From Bacillota bacterium (GTDB lineage: Bacteria; Bacillota; Clostridia; Acetivibrionales; DTU013), in contig JAEYOP010000036.1 in NCBI GenBank assembly GCA_023411575.1, positions 1 to 44,655 on the forward strand: a stretch of 44,655 bases of DNA, written 5' to 3'. A program made the position numbers and the translations under genes. This document shows positions 42,530-44,655 of the stretch, piece after piece. Numbering within the stretch: the stretch's first letter is position 1; the number at the start of each line of letters is the position of its first letter. Below the pieces are notes generated by a model. It worked only from the letters and a program-made list of their open reading frames with translations, was not told the origin of the DNA and did no database searches.

Positions 42530-43858
42530 CTATTTCCCGTTGATATAGATTGTTACGCTTATCAAATCATTTCCCAGCCGAAGCTCGTCGATCCTCCGGT
42601 CCACTACTTCCTTCTGCGCTTTCAGGTTTTCCATCTCCGCGGCGTTTTTACTGCTGTCCTTTTTCTGGAGAGCCTGTATGCGGTTGTCCAGATCGATGGA
42701 TTCCGCTATGCTGCTGTTCAGCATCTCCGTTACGTCTTCGGTGACCAGGGCGCCGGATAGCACGTTTGCCGCGCCGTACTCCGCATTCAATGCAGTCAGG
42801 AACGGTTCGTACTGGGTATCCGGAATGGCAAAGTCCAGCCGAACCGGCGCAGCGGCCCCATCGCTCCCGCCGCCGCTCCCGGCCGCGGTACCCGCGGATT
42901 TCAGGCTTGCCTTGCCGTCGGCCGCCTGTGCGCTTTCCGCCGAACCGGCGGATTGGGCGCCGAAAAGGGAACCGTTGGTCTGGGCGTCGTCCGAGCTGGA
43001 CGACGTGGCCATATTTGCTGAAAACATCGCTATTACGGGCACAACGACGATTTCTCCGTTATTGTTCAAAGCGATCTGCTTGATTTTCTCCGTTTGCGTA
43101 TTGGGATCCGAGGCGGTTACGGAAATTGTGGCAATTTTATGGTTGATGGTTTCCGGCGTCGAAGCCGCTTCCGCCGAAGCCACATCCCGGTTCTGTATGG
43201 CTGCGGACCGGTCCACCTCCGTGGAGCCCACCTGCGCGGAAGCCGGATCCACCGCTTTTGCGGCGAAAACACCCTCCTGGTCCATTGCTGCTCCGGCACT
43301 GCGGGCCTCGTCTCCGGCCCCGGAATCGCCCGCCTGCAAGGCCGCCGCTTCACTCTTCTGGGCGGCAGGCACTTCCGCCGTCATGGTCAGCTTGTTGGAC
43401 ATCTCCGTTTTCGAGGGAGAAAACAGGCCCAGCCTGAAATAGCTGCCCGCCAGGAAAACAACAAGTACGCCTGCCGCAACCGCGGCAACGGTTTTCAGAA
43501 ACCGGAAGCTCTTCGCCTTCCGGATGTCCCGGACCTTGCTGTCCTGTCCTCCGCGACTTTCCGGCCCGTCGGGGCCTTCCTGCGCGCCGCGGCCGTTCCG
43601 TTCCTCCCGGTACGCCGGGCTTTCCGGCCTGCCGGCTACCGCTTCCAGCTTCTCGTGCAATTCCTCCTGGAAGCCGTCCGGCAGCTCATACTGCGGAAGG
43701 CTTGTACACAGGCCGATGATCCGGGTCATTTCCTCCAGTTCCCTTTTGCATTCCCTGCAGTCTTTTGCGTGTTCCTCAAAAGAAAGCCGTTCTTCGATGC
43801 TTAATTCATTATCCAGATATGCGCAGATATTTTCGTTGAAATTGGTGCAGTTTATCAT
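42530..43858 (-). CDS. Zinc-finger anti-sigma factor fused to DUF4349
   Basis: 442 residues from the ATG at 43858, with AAAGGAGG seven bases upstream. The N-terminal anti-sigma zinc finger (about 1-60) has the HxxxCxxC ligand set in EEHAKDCRECKREL. A low-complexity linker follows, then one transmembrane helix (about 125-145). The extracytoplasmic part is Ala/Ser/Gly-rich at first and ends in a DUF4349 domain (about 240-440) with a predicted coiled coil (DLDNRIQALQKK). It follows the ECF sigma gene by 19 bases and is the expected membrane inhibitor of that sigma factor. The signal sensed by DUF4349 is unknown. Confidence 0.9.
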   Translation of the reverse strand: MINCTNFNENICAYLDNELSIEERLSFEEHAKDCRECKRELEEMTRIIGLCTSLPQYELPDGFQEELHEKLEAVAGRPESPAYREERNGRGAQEGPDGPESRGGQDSKVRDIRKAKSFRFLKTVAAVAAGVLVVFLAGSYFRLGLFSPSKTEMSNKLTMTAEVPAAQKSEAAALQAGDSGAGDEARSAGAAMDQEGVFAAKAVDPASAQVGSTEVDRSAAIQNRDVASAEAASTPETINHKIATISVTASDPNTQTEKIKQIALNNNGEIVVVPVIAMFSANMATSSSSDDAQTNGSLFGAQSAGSAESAQAADGKASLKSAGTAAGSGGGSDGAAAPVRLDFAIPDTQYEPFLTALNAEYGAANVLSGALVTEDVTEMLNSSIAESIDLDNRIQALQKKDSSKNAAEMENLKAQKEVVDRRIDELRLGNDLISVTIYINGK

Positions 43859-43877
43859 CTCCAGGCCTCCTTTCAAG

Positions 43878-44474
43878 CTATTTGACGTATTCCTCATCTA
43901 AAAGTTCCCGCTTTGTCAGCAATGCATTTTTCAAGGCCTGCCTCGCCCGGTTGATCCTTGATTTGACAGTACCCCCCGGACAGTCCAGGATGTCCGCGAT
44001 CTCCTCGTAGCTGAGGCCCTGCAGGTCCCTGAGGGTCAGTACGGTCCGCTGCTCTTCGGGCAGGCTGGCAATGGCATCGCCCACAATCTGCCGCAATTCT
44101 TCCCGTTCGAACACTTCCTCCGGCAGCGGGTCGTCGCTCTCGATCTGCCGCTGCATTTCCCCGTCCTCGACATGGATTTCCTCGTCCAGCGACAGCACTT
44201 TTTTATTTTTCCGCTTCCGGATTTCATCCAGGCATACGTTGGTGGTGATCCGGTAAATCCAGGTCGAAAAGGACGACTGTTCCTTGAAACCGGCAATGGA
44301 TTTGTAGACCCGTATCAGGGCCTCCTGCGCCAGATCGCCGGCGTCGTCGTAATTGCCGATCATCCGGAACGCCAGGTTGAAGATCTTTTTCTGGTAGGCT
44401 TCAACCAGCATCTCAAATGCAGCGATATCACCGGCTTTTGACCTCTCAAGCAGAATTTGTTCGCTGGTGCTCAT
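43878..44474 (-). CDS. ECF-type RNA polymerase sigma factor (SigW-like)
   Basis: 198 residues. Region 2 (about 25-95) includes AFRMIGNYDDAGDLAQEALIRVYKSI and the promoter-recognition stretch SSFSTWIYRITTNVCLDEIRKRK. Region 4 (about 135-190) has LPEEQRTVLTLRDLQGLSYEEIADIL and CPGGTVKSRINRARQALK. The ATG at 44474 has a weak AGGAA/GGGGG site. The next gene encodes its likely anti-sigma factor. No clear autoregulated ECF promoter (GAAC/CGTA) was found upstream, although a structured element lies there. Confidence 0.94.
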   Translation of the reverse strand: MSTSEQILLERSKAGDIAAFEMLVEAYQKKIFNLAFRMIGNYDDAGDLAQEALIRVYKSIAGFKEQSSFSTWIYRITTNVCLDEIRKRKNKKVLSLDEEIHVEDGEMQRQIESDDPLPEEVFEREELRQIVGDAIASLPEEQRTVLTLRDLQGLSYEEIADILDCPGGTVKSRINRARQALKNALLTKRELLDEEYVK

Positions 44475-44558
44475 AAAGTTCCTGCTACCCCCTGCCGTGA
44501 ATACATGGTTTCTGTATTGAGGAATGATCGAATCATAAATTCCGGTTCTGGAGCGGTT

Positions 44559-44638
44559 ATTTTCCGCCCTTACTTCGTTGTCGTCAGTTGCAATAAAACA
44601 ATTATTGCGCCTTCCTCCGCCTTGTAAGGACGAAAAAT
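44559..44638 (-). repeat. Structured inverted-repeat element upstream of the sigma gene
   Basis: Arms at 44624-44638 and 44559-44573 match at 13 of 15 bases as an inverted repeat. On the minus-strand RNA both mismatches become G-U pairs, giving an unbroken 15-pair stem; on the plus strand they would be A-C clashes. Inside are a perfect hairpin, GCAATAA-N5-TTATTGC (44590-44608), a purine-rich AAGGCGGAGGAAGGC and GACGACAACGAA. It may be a dispersed clostridial repeat, a MITE-like element or a leader RNA. Confidence 0.6.
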
Positions 44639-44655
44639 CCCTCGCTCAAGAATCC

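Noticed and set aside
1..44655. CRISPR arrays, tRNA or rRNA genes, intact insertion sequences, prophage structural genes
   Set aside because: Looked for by eye; no regularly spaced repeats with unique spacers, no tRNA-like folds and no transposase or phage-type proteins were seen.

Overview
The window looks like a chromosomal segment of an anaerobic, low-to-moderate-GC Firmicute of class Clostridia. The clues are a NuoE/NuoF-type diaphorase with a Rex-like operator, a Phe-type T-box, a fluoride riboswitch, a YesN/LplABC-type sugar system, many AGGAGG ribosome sites and several TTG/GTG starts. The genus cannot be fixed from sequence alone; the polA-coaE-lytic transglycosylase order fits Acetivibrio/Ruminiclostridium-like lineages, which is inference. 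Most of the window is ordinary, densely packed core DNA. The AT-richer stretch at about 4.7-7.5 kb looks acquired.

Layout. 1-1744: nuoF (cut by the window edge) and nuoE, minus strand. 2113-4718: ferritin and asparagine synthetase, divergent. 4727-7590: an accessory island with a ribbon-helix-helix protein overlapping an AAA ATPase, a divergent AAA_14/DUF4143 ATPase, and then a decayed 77-base copy of an internal piece of asnB. 7665-11794: HtrA protease plus an OmpR-type two-component system, with matching 11-bp-spaced direct repeats in front of both htrA and the regulator gene. 11847-13172: MFS exporter. 13275-20397: complete trpEGDCFBA operon with its leader. 20427-24197: ABC exporter and TetR regulator. 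24258-25596: two FluC fluoride channels and DUF190 under a fluoride riboswitch. 25667-26008: P-II protein. 26124-32130: AraC/YesN regulator and an LplABC-type ABC importer. 32243-33481: ychF. 33683-34159: cheW. 34282-35695: DAHP synthase behind a T-box. 35712-36858: glycosyltransferase plus DUF2304. 36900-38381: diguanylate cyclase and an unknown small protein. 38459-42363: polA, coaE and a lytic transglycosylase. 42474-44474: ECF sigma factor and a zinc-finger/DUF4349 anti-sigma candidate, with a structured element upstream.

The most striking feature is the trp leader at 20253-20397. A consensus promoter is followed by eleven positions in exact 5-nt register, ten of which are GAG or UAG, and then by an intrinsic terminator. 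That is the architecture of a TRAP (MtrB) attenuator, best known from Bacillus. A second, shorter run of four in-register GAG/UAG triplets covers the trpD ribosome site at the end of a 243-base, NAG-rich spacer that interrupts an otherwise tightly coupled operon. Aromatic biosynthesis is thus controlled twice in this window by RNA: a TRAP-like site on trp and a T-box on the first shikimate-pathway enzyme.

Other regulatory circuits can be read directly. These are fluoride (promoter, aptamer, terminator, channels), envelope stress (HtrA with its two-component system, sigma/anti-sigma pair), redox (Rex-like site) and efflux (TetR operators). No tRNA, rRNA, CRISPR array or intact insertion sequence was seen.
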